This document shows, piece after piece, positions 34,761 to 45,962 of a stretch of DNA of 64,000 bases (position 1 is its first letter; each line of letters starts with the position of its first letter). The notes beneath the pieces were generated by a model that did no database searches, had not been told where the DNA came from, and saw only the letters and a list, made by a program, of their open reading frames with translations. Where the stretch lies: contig OX246741.1 in assembly GCA_945910005.1 (NCBI GenBank), positions 13,034,890 through 13,098,889 of the forward strand. The letters run 5' to 3'. The stretch comes from Isoperla grammatica (Eukaryota > Arthropoda > Insecta > Plecoptera > Perlodidae). The translations under genes were made by a program, and so were the position numbers.

Positions 34761-37562
34761 CATTCGCGTTACTTAGTTCGTAGTAAACTTAAAACTTCCT
34801 TATCTCACGGAGGTGGCGCGAGGGGGAGGGGGAGGGGGGGGTCTTAAGTTACTCACTTAAGCCTCGTCATTGGTTTCACCTAGCGTGATTGGTTTGAACC
34901 ACCGGTCGTCGTCGCAGCCAAAACCGAAACGTTATGAGAATTAAACCGTTAAACTGTTTCCCGATTTCTCGTCGGCTAAGTCGCCCGACATTAAATAACC
35001 CCCAATGTAAATCCCACCTTTATCACAAAATCTTCACCCAGATAATCCCGTTTAATAAAACCCGATGAACTAAAGGTAAACTTAATCCCGAAATCGTTTC
35101 AACAAGTTTTAATATCACACAAATCCGTTTTCCTATAATATAGATAAGTTCTGATAGTAAATTAGGCCGGAATGGCTTTTTGAGCAGAGGGGGAAATGTC
35201 GGGACCTCAATCCAATCAAATTCTTGGAACCGGTTCAAGAGCTAAGAAAGTCATTTCCTCCCCCGTAACTTGTTCTGTTCTACGTATAGTCTTCGGGAGG
35301 CTGATATTACACGGAAATATTATCTAAAGTATCTACCCCTTCTAAATCTATACAATCAACGGGGAAATGTCTTGTTTGTTACGGTAGCAGTAATGATGGC
35401 GCCGAGTTCTAAGAACTTAAGCACGAAGTAAACGCCCACGTATTGCATCTGTTATACGGATTCCAGAAAATACATTCACATCCCACCTGTGACCTTAACG
35501 AGCCTCATTAACACATACGATTTTGTTAGATCTGTTCTGCTAAAGAAAATCGTAGAACAATTATTATATAATACATTACGTATGATATCTTTGGTCCCTT
35601 ATGTCTAGTATTCACACATTTAGGAACTCAATTCTCTACACACAAATAAATATCATGACGCAATGGCCAGAGATACCACGCGTTTTCGTTTCACGATATG
35701 TTACGTGGTTGTCAACGTATACTATAATATAGACATTTCTCAGTTGTCGTTAAGAATGATATTAACGACAATTTGTATGTCCTTTCATCAAAATTATACA
35801 ATCAACAGTTAGCCGAGAAAATCGAAAACGTGTGTCCGTAAATATGCAGTAATTCCCATTCTTATAAGGTTATATAGCGTTGGTTTAAGAATATGTTCGG
35901 AGCCCACTTTAATAGTATGCTAATAGCACAAATTACAATGTTTTAAAGTAGGCTACCAAAAGCTTAGAAATGTTCCCATTATAATTATGTGGGTACAGAT
36001 ATAACACGAGTTGGTAGGGTATCGTACATCAAATCGACGATAGAAAGAGGGAACATAAAATGTCCACTCTCACTGGACCTCAAACTTCTTCTTCTAGACT
36101 TAATCATAAATTAAAACAGAGTAGTTTAAGCTAATTAAGTTCTATAGACGTATCAATGAAAAGCGTACGAACTCTTGTGTGCTTTTCGGTTTGCAACGTA
36201 GTAACTGAGCTTCGTTTCTGTGTGAAAGGAAGATTTGCATGCAGATTGGTTTTCCTCTAATAACATGTTTGTTTACTTTTTGATAAACCTCCATCCTTGG
36301 TATAATATGGCTGTGAAAATGAGCGCTAGAATTATAGATTCAATCGATTATTTTAATACTTGTCCAATTATTCTAAAATGTACGGGCACGAAAGAGGTTG
36401 GGCCGATGTTAAAGTAACCCAATCGCTATGCGAGATGATCATGAGTGTTATTACATATTCGGTGTTTACTTTCTAACAAATTATATGGTTTTAACAGTTT
36501 TTTTGGTAAGGTTTGGATATACTTACGAAATACTTCTACATGGAGAAATCAAGCTCGAAAACTCTATAGATTATAATTATTTGAACGAATAAATAACGAT
36601 AAATTGTAGGTCTTGTTAAACAAATTTGTTGGCGGAAAATATGAAGAAAATCAATTACAGAATGGTTAAGAAATTAAGGTTTCTTATAAAAACATGTTTA
36701 AATCAAGTGACTTTTTTGCACCGATAAACTAAAGGCAACTTCACTGATTTATTTTATGTCATAATGTCACACATCCAATACATAATAATTTAGTGGCGTT
36801 ATTTTTTTAGAAGACATATTAAAGGCTATGAGTACTGCTAAGGCTAATGAATACTGCTGAGATTTTTTATTGACGGAAATTTCCGAACAAGTCCGAAGTT
36901 TTGGGGAAAAGTGGGGGAGGAAATCTTCTGGATAGAACTTATTTATTTTATTTATTTACCAAGCCAAATTGTTACACGTTTCTTTAGTGCTTTTTTCGCG
37001 TACATTTAAATGACTATAATAAAGACAGTATATATTTTCACTTTTATTTTTCAACGAAACAAAATAATGGGACGTTAAACCTAAGTTTTTAGATTTTGAG
37101 TCAAATATCTCAACTTGTATCACTTGTTTAGTATTGACCTATTTGAAAATGGTTGCTCTTATATCCTTCAATAACAACCCTATAAAGCAGAATAATTCTC
37201 TCTAGATTTAAACCAATAGTGTTCTAAAGGTTAACGTACAGCTTTGCGCCTGTGGGGTGGTTTTCCATTGTAAACACTGTATATATGTCTCGATTTAAGA
37301 GCGATTGTAAGACTTACGTCAATACTATACTCGCGAGTAAACACTTACCTCGCATAACAAACAAACATCCCTGTGGCAATCGAGTTGAAACATTGTAGTT
37401 CTTACAACAACAAAAAAACAAAAAACATCGCTTTGAAGTTGAACAATATTTTGTTCTTTTTTCAAGTTTAAAAAATTATACCCATCGTTGAAGCAACATG
37501 AATAAAATATACATACACAAATGTGGGATTTTGGAACAAACTTTTAAACTCTGATGTTTTTA
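34761..37562. other. non-coding stretch
   Basis: No gene recognised. A G-rich run lies at about 34820-34840. The small frames have no domains. Confidence 0.4.
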
Positions 37563-37680
37563 GGGGCAGATCCACAGTCGAGTAAACTATATGATTTGTT
37601 TATAGTTGCTATGCAATTTGTTTTTCTTATGGAAAGTAGCATATAATTAACTATTCCAATAGCAACCTGTGCATCTAGCT
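37563..37680. mobile_element. MITE, GCACAGTCGAGTTAAG family (decayed copy)
   Basis: CCACAGTCGAGT, GATTTGTTTATAGTTGCTAT and TTATGGAAAGTAGCATAT line up with the copy at 26879. The right terminus is no longer recognisable. Confidence 0.65.
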
Positions 37681-37740
37681 CTCAATCACTGTAACAAACA
37701 ATGCCTCCATTACATATTTAGTTTTGAACAGCATTCGCTA

Positions 37741-38046
37741 CTCTACTACTACTTATTCTTTTGTAACTATTGTTGGTGAACTATGGTTAGTATAATATTT
37801 CATGCGAAAATTCCAAAATTTACTCTAAAAAAAAGAGGTTTTCCACTACACGAAACAATAGACATTCAGATACATAATTACTGCTAATTAAAATAACTAC
37901 TAAACTACTACTAATTATTTTGTTACTATTGTTGGTGAACTATGGTAGATAAATATAATATTTCACGAAAATTTCAAATGTTTACTCTTTAAAAAAAAGA
38001 AGTTTTCCACTACACTTAGAAACAAAAGACATTCAGATGCATAATA
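37741..38046. repeat. tandem dimer, period about 159 bp
   Basis: TATTGTTGGTGAACTATGG, an AATATTTCA block, AGTTTTCCACTACAC and GACATTCAGAT occur in order in both halves (for example GTTGGTGAAC at 37772 and 37931). Non-coding. Confidence 0.8.
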
Positions 38047-38562
38047 ACCTACAAGGCATTATAATAAAAATGAATAACAAACGAATAATTTAAGCGTTGT
38101 TTAATTGTGGTATTGGGTTAGATAAGGTTATAGCCCTCGCTAGTCTACTTTAGGTTACACTATAGATTAGTAGTTAGGCAGCCAGGCTCAATCTAAACAC
38201 CCATCATCTCTGATCCTTAGCGCTCGTTTCATGAGAATAAATACTAAAATGTAACACTCACGTCCAAGGCAAGCTAACGATTCTCCGACTGAGCTAAGAG
38301 AAAAAGCTCGAGAGCTTCCGAGCTGCGTGTTTCGCGCGTTAGAGGCATCACTTCTAGTATTCACAGGAATTTCATTAAACACAGCGCGACGCTAGGCTGA
38401 TGGTTGTTTGTAACATCGCCCGAGTTGATGGGCCATCTCACGCGGAGTGCGCTCAGTTCCTTCTTGTCTCATCTCTTAACGTGCATCATGTTTATATTTA
38501 CACGATAGTCTACTACTTACTACTACTACTTCAACTTTCAACCTACTTTTCAAGCTAGAGTC
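38047..38562. other. non-coding stretch
   Basis: No gene recognised. The 64-codon minus frame at 38188-38382 has no domain. Confidence 0.4.
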
Positions 38563-38833
38563 TTAAGAGCGAAGGGTAGTCTCTACGTCAGAAACTGTAG
38601 AACATTTTCATTATTTAATTTTATCTCAAGATTGCAACAAGAGATCGAAAATCTAAATCAACAGCGCACTGTGTTTTGGTAAGACCTACACACTGAATGA
38701 AATATAACCAAAGCGTAGTTATTTTGATTATTAATTCGATAATTAGTAATAAAATTAATTATACATAAAAAACATACCGATTACAATGTAAAACACAACT
38801 TAGAGCATTCAGTATGGATGGCTTACTAAACCA

Positions 38834-38886
38834 CAAGGTCCACTAGATCACTTGTACTCCGCTAGGAGTAAATCCAGTAGACCTTG
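38834..38886. repeat. 53-bp hairpin module in the fold-back element
   Basis: Arms CAAGGTCCACTAGAT and ATCCAGTAGACCTTG. On the opposite strand it reads almost like the 65-bp module at the outer end of the BEL LTRs, including TGGATTTACTCCTAGC and GATCTAGTGGACC. It is not present in the copy at 52347. Confidence 0.75.
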
Positions 38887-38995
38887 ACTAGACCACAGTG
38901 CGCTGTTGATTCAGGTTTTCGATTTCGAAGCCCATTCTTGTGATATAATTTATAAATTAAAATTGTGTGCGGTTTTTACGTAGAGGTATCCTTCC

Positions 38996-39922
38996 CAGTG
39001 GCGGCTGGTGGGGGGAGGCAAGGGAGGCCGGGCCTCCTCAAACATTTCCGGAGGGAGGAGGATAAATCTTGTCTGTGATCTTGTTTAAAATGGTTCTATG
39101 TATTTTAATGTTCATCTTACATAATATACATATTTATCGTAAAAGTTTTCAAACAAAAAATGTTCAACGTTTCAAAGTTTCGCGCCTCTAGAGAATGTGG
39201 CTGCTAGCCGCGTTGAACCAGTAGAAACGCGAGGAACTTCGTGCGTCCGGGCCTCTCAGTCGTTCAGCATATAGGTATCTGAGCGGTGTGCGGGGGAATG
39301 CGGTAGGCATACTCCCGCCCTCCCCGCCTAAGTTGCTGCACGTGCAATAAGATGCCAGAGGAGGCCGGCCGCTTCGTTTATTTTCGGATTTTTCACGAAG
39401 GTAACCGAGTCGCCCGCTTTCCATAATATATCATACTCAGCAGTTTGTAGTTTGCAGGGGATTGTCGTTTGTTTTTCTGCTGTTGTTCTTCCTGTGTTGT
39501 TGCTTGATTCAATGAAATCAATATAGTTGACGAGTTATTAGATCGACCATTAACGAGACATGCTTCGAGGAAAGAGTAAATAAAGATTTAAAACAAGACG
39601 GAAGATTAAAACCAGCTTTGCCATAACTGCAAAGGGATGGAGAGGAACAGGCGAGTTTGGTTCGTTATAGTATGGAGATTTTTATGGTTAATGGCAAGTG
39701 TCGTCAACTTAAATCGGGCAACTTAAATCCACATCCACAACCACATTATAACACCAAAAACAACGTAGAAAAATGCAGTTTAAAAAAAATCGACCTGCGG
39801 GGCAGACTGGGGGGCTCGCCCCCCAGACCCCCCTGAACTGCCGCTAATTTCCATTGCTTCCATATTCGACCGTCTTGAATTGTCCTGGCCTCCCTATTAT
39901 TTTATACCACGAGCCGCCACTG
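38996..39922. mobile_element. non-autonomous hAT-type element
   Basis: Ends CAGTGGCGGCTGGTGG and CCACGAGCCGCCACTG (inverted, one mismatch). Flanked by an 8-bp duplication ATCCTTCC at 38988-38995 and 39923-39930. Eight-bp duplications and CAGTGGCGG-like ends are typical of hAT elements. Inside, a CTGGGGGGCTCGCCCCCCAG palindrome sits near the right end. A relic frame near 39515-39610 (VDELLDRPLTRHASRKE, then a frameshift) resembles the N-terminus of hAT-like transposases. No intact transposase. Confidence 0.85.
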
Positions 39923-39935
39923 ATCCTTCCCTGTT

Positions 39936-42900
39936 AACGTGAATGTATTGAGCTCGACCTATTTCTAAAACCTTCTTGGATGAAGAATGCTCACTAACCA
40001 TTTCTGTATTTTCATCTGTCTCTATGCTTATGTTGAAACTATAGTATAATGTCTTACTTTATTTAGTTATCTAGTTATTTTAGATATTTTATATTTAAAT
40101 GTTTAGCGCACAATTTAAATAGACTATAACGACTGCATTTGTGTTCAAATAAAAACAAACAAACAATAAAACAGTATATATTCGTTTTTAAACCTTTGGG
40201 TGGGTTATGCAATCAATATCACTCATTTGTCGAAAATTGGTGTTTACTTAATTTTGAATACAAAATGTAAAATTGTGAAATTAATATTTGTACGATCCAA
40301 AATGTTTGTTACATACCTATGTATGTACCTATTCTACTGGAAATACTTCGTGTACTGGAAGCAACCCTCATGAACCACCGCTGACAGCTAAGAGAAATAC
40401 ATAGAAGGAAATTGAATAAATGAAGAAACCCACAAAACAAAAATAGAGCACAAGAAGATACAATTGGAAATAAAAACAATTTGTACGAAGACGTGTTTTA
40501 TTCAATAACATAAAAATATAACTTGAGGGAATGTGAACACCGAAATGGTTGACCTAGTTTAGTTGTCGGAGCTGCAATTGTCAGAAGGCGCATCGCATTT
40601 GACTTGAAGTGCGGTGAGCTGCGCATTCAGTGGTAATGTGGGCTTCGCTCCAACAGACACCAGACCGCAGTACGGTATTATTTTAGTTTTAGCTTGTTCC
40701 GCATCATCACGATGATCAAATGCGAATTTTCAACAGTGATATTCATACGAAAATGGAAAGGATGTTTTTTTTTTAGAGAATAAAATTATTTACATTTTAA
40801 AAAGTGTAAAATTGTGTACACCGTGAATAAAACTACCTTAATTGTTAAATATTAACATTTTAACGTGTTTCTTTCATCCAACTGATCACGCTTAATTCTT
40901 CGTAGCCTAGTTGATAAAAAAAAAAAAAAACTATGACAAAAAATCACGTTGTTCCCAAATTCAGGCCAAAACTTGTTATTATTTACTTTCAAAGTTACAA
41001 ACAGCAGAAATTATCAGAAACTTTGAAAGAAAATTGGAAAATTGACAAGAAGTTAAACTCGGTCGTTCAACAGGGGAGTAAAGTTTTGTAGTGTTGGCAA
41101 CAAACGGAAGTTATCAACAGCTGAATTACGGTTGCTGTGGTGGTTTGTTTTGCGCGCGTTGCGCGCGTTCAGGCGGATATAGACGCATCGTCGCACACGT
41201 TTAAATCTACCTCGGACGATGCGCGGATATTTCTACATGGGGCGCATAATTATTCACTAGAAGACATTTTTAAATTTACTTTTTTCTAAGTTTAATAACG
41301 TGTAATTGAGTATAAATCCATGATTAAATCTCAAAACCTCAAAAACTAACTTCTGAGTAATTCATTCATCATATAATTAATGAATCATTCAACGAATATT
41401 GTATAAAGTAATAACATATCTGTAACTGTAACTAAGCTATATAGGGGCTGCGGGAACAAATCTATTAATTAAATTGGTATTTCTTTGTTGTGATTGTTTT
41501 GCACATCATCAATCGAAAGTATAGTCTTTATGCAGCACGACTGCAATACTGTAGGAGGTCGTGTATATATAATATATATAAATACTAACTCAGATTGATT
41601 AAAAGTTAAACGTTCCAACTCTTGAGCTGCGGATCCTGACGCTTTAACGGTACATTTGACAAAATAATGTTTTCTAAATTTTTGATTTTTCTTCCTCTTT
41701 TATATACTTCATTTTTAAACATTTTATTTAATTTTAATGTATGGTAATCTTTTTACTCACTACTTTTTACTTAAATGCCGTTGCAACTCTGTTTTCTGTT
41801 ATCTATTTTCTATTTTGTATAAGTTTCTAACTATTTTTATTCTTTTCCCGTTGCTTGTTGTAGGTAATTTTTTGTTTCTTATAGTATGGGTGGCCACTCA
41901 CTCCTTGTGTTTGGAACTGTGCTCTTTTCTACCAACCCGTATTCATTATATTGTATGAATGGAAATGTTTAATAACTAAACAATATTTCACAGACCAACA
42001 GTATATTACATTAATTTCTCATTTTCTGTCTTTTTATAGTGACCACTCATACATGTAATCGTTATCCCTTTTAACTTAAACCCACCATGTTTCCTACGCA
42101 GGTAGGGTAACGTGGGCAGGTAACATCCTCAATATCCTCCCGAGACGGTAACATTAATCGAAACCAAGGCAACAGTTGCGCAACGCATCGCATCGTCGTC
42201 TGCATTTGAATATCTCCAGGGGGTGTCAAGCCCCCCTCCTTCTCCCCTCCGCCGCTCGTCGTGAGGCGCATTTTTATAGCCCTCTTCCCCAGCATGCACC
42301 TCCATCAACCAACTCGCATTACGCACCCTGATGACGTGTACGGGTACACAAGAAGCCAGCCGGGCCGACCTACCCCAGCCTAGTAGCTACTTTACACGTT
42401 CAAATGCAATTTCGCGGGATGTTGAAATCGAGTTCTTGGGTTGTATTAGACTTTGAATAGGATTTGAGTTTGACTGAAGGGAGGTTGTTGCTGCTTCACC
42501 GTCTGTCTATACACGCACATACCATGTTTCTGCTGGACGCGTAAGAAGGTGAGGGGTACCCGAAAAAACAAAACGAAAATAATTAAAATTGCATGCACGT
42601 AAGTACTATATATGGGATTACTCATGGTTGGTCGCTCAGGACACAATTTTCTGAAAGTAAAAGGGACAAAAAAGAATTATTATATCCTACTCGAGAACTT
42701 TAGCACGCACGAACTTAAAGACCGAACACATTTAAGAGGGGGAAGTTGCGGGGGGGATGGGGGAATGACAAGAACACTCACGGCTAAGAGGGGAGTAGAA
42801 TTTTAGTTAAAATATTCGTTTTAAGGTCGTGTTTTTTATTGTTTATGGACAAAACGAATATTTGTGAGCACAAAACTTGAAAATGCGCCCAAATTTGATA

Positions 42901-43080
42901 AGTATTTTTTTATACTTCAAACAGTATACAAAACCCACACAATATGAAAATACGAGCCGGAATAATGTTCCATCTCATGTTATCTGCAGTGTTTCAAGAT
43001 AACATGATACCCTGTTACTGGGAACCCGAGACTTAATAAGCCGGTTAAGTGCATGGGCTCCCTCGCAAGCGTCCAACGTA
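39936..43080. other. non-coding stretch
   Basis: No gene recognised. A GCGCGCGTTGCGCGCGTT palindrome lies near 41152-41170, an A-run near 40917-40930, and a GC-richer block at about 42100-42380 with chance frames on the minus strand. Confidence 0.4.
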
Positions 43081-43136
43081 TAGAGTCAGTGAGAGTCAGA
43101 TAGAGTCAGTGAGAGTCAGAGAGAGTCAGTAAGTGT
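43081..43136. repeat. short GAGAGTCAG-type repeat
   Basis: Seven or so loose units of GAGTCAG(T/A)GA. It precedes the (GACT)n array by about 550 bp and uses the same GACT/AGTC letters. Confidence 0.75.
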
Positions 43137-43683
43137 CTGTACATAGCGCATTGATTTCCAGTATTGGCAAAACAGACACTTTATTATCAAATCAATTTAA
43201 ACCTTTATTAGTTATTCGTTTGAATTGAAGGTAATAATATGTATATAGTAAATTACAACAATAGGGTGTATTTTTATAAAATAAATTAATTACTATATAG
43301 ATTTCAACATAAAAATAAAAAAATACAAAATGTATACACTATAGAGAAATGTGAATAACTTTTAAAGTATAATTAAGTGCAAAATGTGCATACACACTTT
43401 TAATTGGACGAACTCTATGCAAGTGTTTTTTATTCTATTACCTATTATCCAAGTTTTCCTACTAATTAATAAATAATTGTGTTTATCTTTGTCTCAGTTT
43501 AGAATTGATTTTCAATGAGAGTTTAATTTCATATTAATTAGTTATGTCCCTCGTTTTGTTTGTTGTCTCTAAGCTCATCAATTACATATTAGCCAGTTCC
43601 CTGTTGATACATGGAACTCAAGAAATAAAATAAAATCTCAACTAGAAATTAAATCCTGTACCTTCTGCATTGGAATCCTTAAT
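43137..43683. other. non-coding stretch before the (GACT)n array
   Basis: AT-rich sequence with no gene or repeat recognised. Confidence 0.4.
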
Positions 43684-44132
43684 TGACTGACTGAATAACT
43701 GACTGACTGACTGACTGACTGACTGACTGACTGACTGACTGACTGACTGACTGACTGACTGACTGACTGACTGACTGACTGACTGACTGACTGACTGACT
43801 GACTGACTGACTGACTGACTGACTGACTGACTGACTGACTGACTGACTGACTGACTGACTGACTGAATGACTGACTGAATGACTGACTGACTGACTGACT
43901 GACTGACTGACTGACTGACTGACTGACTGACTGACTGACTGACTGACTGACTGACTGACTGACTGACTGACTGACTGACTGACTGACTGACTGACTGACT
44001 GACTGACTGACTGACTGACTGACTGACTGACTGACTGACTGACTGACTGACTGACTGACTGACTGACTGACTGACTGACTGACTGACTGACTGACTGACT
44101 GACTGACTGACTGACTGACTGACTGACTGACT
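43684..44132. repeat. (GACT)n tetranucleotide array, about 450 bp
   Basis: More than 110 nearly perfect GACT units, with an imperfect start (GAATAACTG near 43693) and two GAAT units near 43864-43880. A 4-bp unit read in triplets repeats every 12 bp, so each minus frame spells a Ser-Val-Ser-Gln polymer. These frames are not genes. Confidence 0.97.
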
Positions 44133-45094
44133 TTCTCACTTAGCATTTCTTTTTCTCTTCAAACCCGTTTCCTAACATGATTTCCTTCCTCACTTTCGTA
44201 AATATTCTCCCAATTTTACATTCGTTATGGTTCGTGAAATTGTCCGTAGTTCTCTTAAATAATTAGCAGTGCTAATTATATTTTTATTATTCTCTGATTA
44301 CATAAGCTTGGTATAACTAAAAATTGATAACTACACAACCAACTGTGATGGTAAAAATACTCATTATCATCAGTACTGCACAGAGTTGATTCCTAGAGTG
44401 TTCACATGAGACTGAACGTGACAAAGATTTAAGATACCCTGTAATACACATTAAGCTACATAAAGCGATCGTACTGTACACATATCTTACACTTACAGTG
44501 CAGACATGTTTTACTGGTGCAGTGTGAACTTTGCAACAAGTTATGTGTTTGCCCTATGAAAATACCACCGCCCGCTGTTAAAACCGTGAACATACTGTAC
44601 GTGTTTTAGATGGTAAGTAGGGCCGTGATGGCACAGGTATTCACAGTTCCCACGTGACGTCACAGCGGCCATGATTGCGACACAACTGATGCAGACCAAT
44701 CCTAGATCATTGCAAATACTATTCCAATGTAATAAATAATCCTAATTTAGAATTTAAAATTAAACATAAATAATAAAAAAAAAATTACCAATCTCCGATT
44801 TTATTTAAAAAACAGACTGAATTTTAAAGAACTAAGAATTTCTGTGTTCTACCACAACAGCCTTCAATTGTTTCTCCATGGCAACGTCAAAGTTTGATCA
44901 CAAATGTGGCCGCCATGCGCAAAGATGTGACGTACGTTAGTACACATACAGCGCTATATGTGGCCAAATGTTGCAACTTATTGGTAAAGATTGCATTCCG
45001 CGATTGAAAATAGTGCCGATATTATTGTGAAATATCTTGTTTTTTTGATTGTTTGTTTTTTCTTGTTTATCTTGTTGTGTTTTTATTTCGGTTT
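44133..45094. other. non-coding stretch
   Basis: No gene recognised. A fragment TTGTTTCTCCATGGCAAC near 44868 resembles the core of the CCATGGCAACC MITEs. Confidence 0.4.
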
Positions 45095-45215
45095 GTTGTT
45101 TTGTTTTGTGTTTGTTTTTGTTTTTTATTGTCTTGTTTTGTTTGTGTTTGTTTTTGTTTTTTATTGTCTTGTTTTGTTTGTGTTTGTTTTTGTTTTTATT
45201 GTCTTGTTTTGTTTG
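45095..45215. repeat. GT-rich 36-bp minisatellite
   Basis: Three head-to-tail units of about 36, 36 and 35 bp, each with TTATTGTCTTGTTTTG and GTTTGTTTTTG. The Phe/Val/Leu-rich frames across it are by-products. Confidence 0.9.
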
Positions 45216-45342
45216 TTTGTTGTGTGTTGTTTGTTGTTTGTAGGTCTAAAACGTGTCCTGATTTAAATCAACATAATAATAAACTAAATAAAAACTCACT
45301 ATAATAATGGTATTTATTTTTTACATTTACACATTTTACATT

Positions 45343-45962
45343 TTTGTGGTGATGTTCAACGATATCGATTAAACGATATATACGATATCGAAAAAGCGAG
45401 TGAATGGAGATTAATTTCGACATCGATATACTCTCGTGATATCGGAAATATGACGATATCAAAGAAAAATTGAAAATCAATTTTGTATCGCAGTTACGAC
45501 TGCAAGAAGCGGCCGTGCAGAAACGTATGGACTCGACTGTGTCTCGGCCTACCCTGCTCAACCCTCAATTTCAGGCGGGTAAATCTGCTTTAAAAGTGTT
45601 CCCTAGTTTAACTTTCGTAAGGTATTGTTGCAACACACATTTCACAATTCAATCCGGTTATTGGTAAAACTTATTTTTTTTGGAACAGAGAATTATTGAT
45701 AAGAAAGAACATTAAATTCTGAACAGCATCACGTATTTTGGTTCACTTTTGACAGCTGTTTTTTAAGCAATTTTAACCCACATAATTCAGGGGCTACGCA
45801 GCATGGGTCAAGGTACAGCATTAAAAGTCTATTTTCGTTATTTTATTGTTATAACAGCACCGAAAAATAGAAATCACGATATCGCTATAAATTTTCCACA
45901 AAACAGTTTCGGTCCCAAAATAGCGTCGATAACGCTATTAAAAAAAAACATCATTGACATCA
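45343..45962. mobile_element. possible DNA transposon remnant with CGATATCG motifs
   Basis: The left end TGGTGATGTTCAACGAT and the reverse complement of the right end TTGTGATGTCAATGAT are alike. Inner ends are rich in GATATCG-type motifs. It is about 620 bp and without a transposase. The terminal repeat is short and imperfect, so this call is tentative. Confidence 0.4.

Larger units (their letters stand above)
38563..39935. mobile_element. fold-back element, interrupted by a hAT-type element
   Basis: The left arm (AGAGCGAAGG, CTACGTCAGAAACTGTAGAA, ATTTTATCTCAAGATTG, ATCGAAAATCT) and right arm (TTTTCGATTT, GTGCGGTTTTTACG, AGGTATCCTTC) correspond to the two arms of the more intact fold-back at 52347-52772. 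The arms are diverged. The loop region carries a 53-bp hairpin (38834-38886), and a 927-bp element has landed in the outer part of the right arm. Confidence 0.75.

Noticed and set aside
43642..44146. Ser-Val-Ser-Gln repeat proteins of 155-165 residues
   Set aside because: A tetranucleotide array gives the same repeat peptide in every open frame. No start context or flanking domain.
44640..44940. Inverted-repeat element with GTGACGTCACAGCGGCC and GGCCGCCATGCG
   Set aside because: The pairing is short and poor, so I could not define ends.
44991..45304. Hydrophobic Phe/Val/Leu/Cys frames that look like membrane proteins
   Set aside because: They come from a GT-rich minisatellite and end with it.
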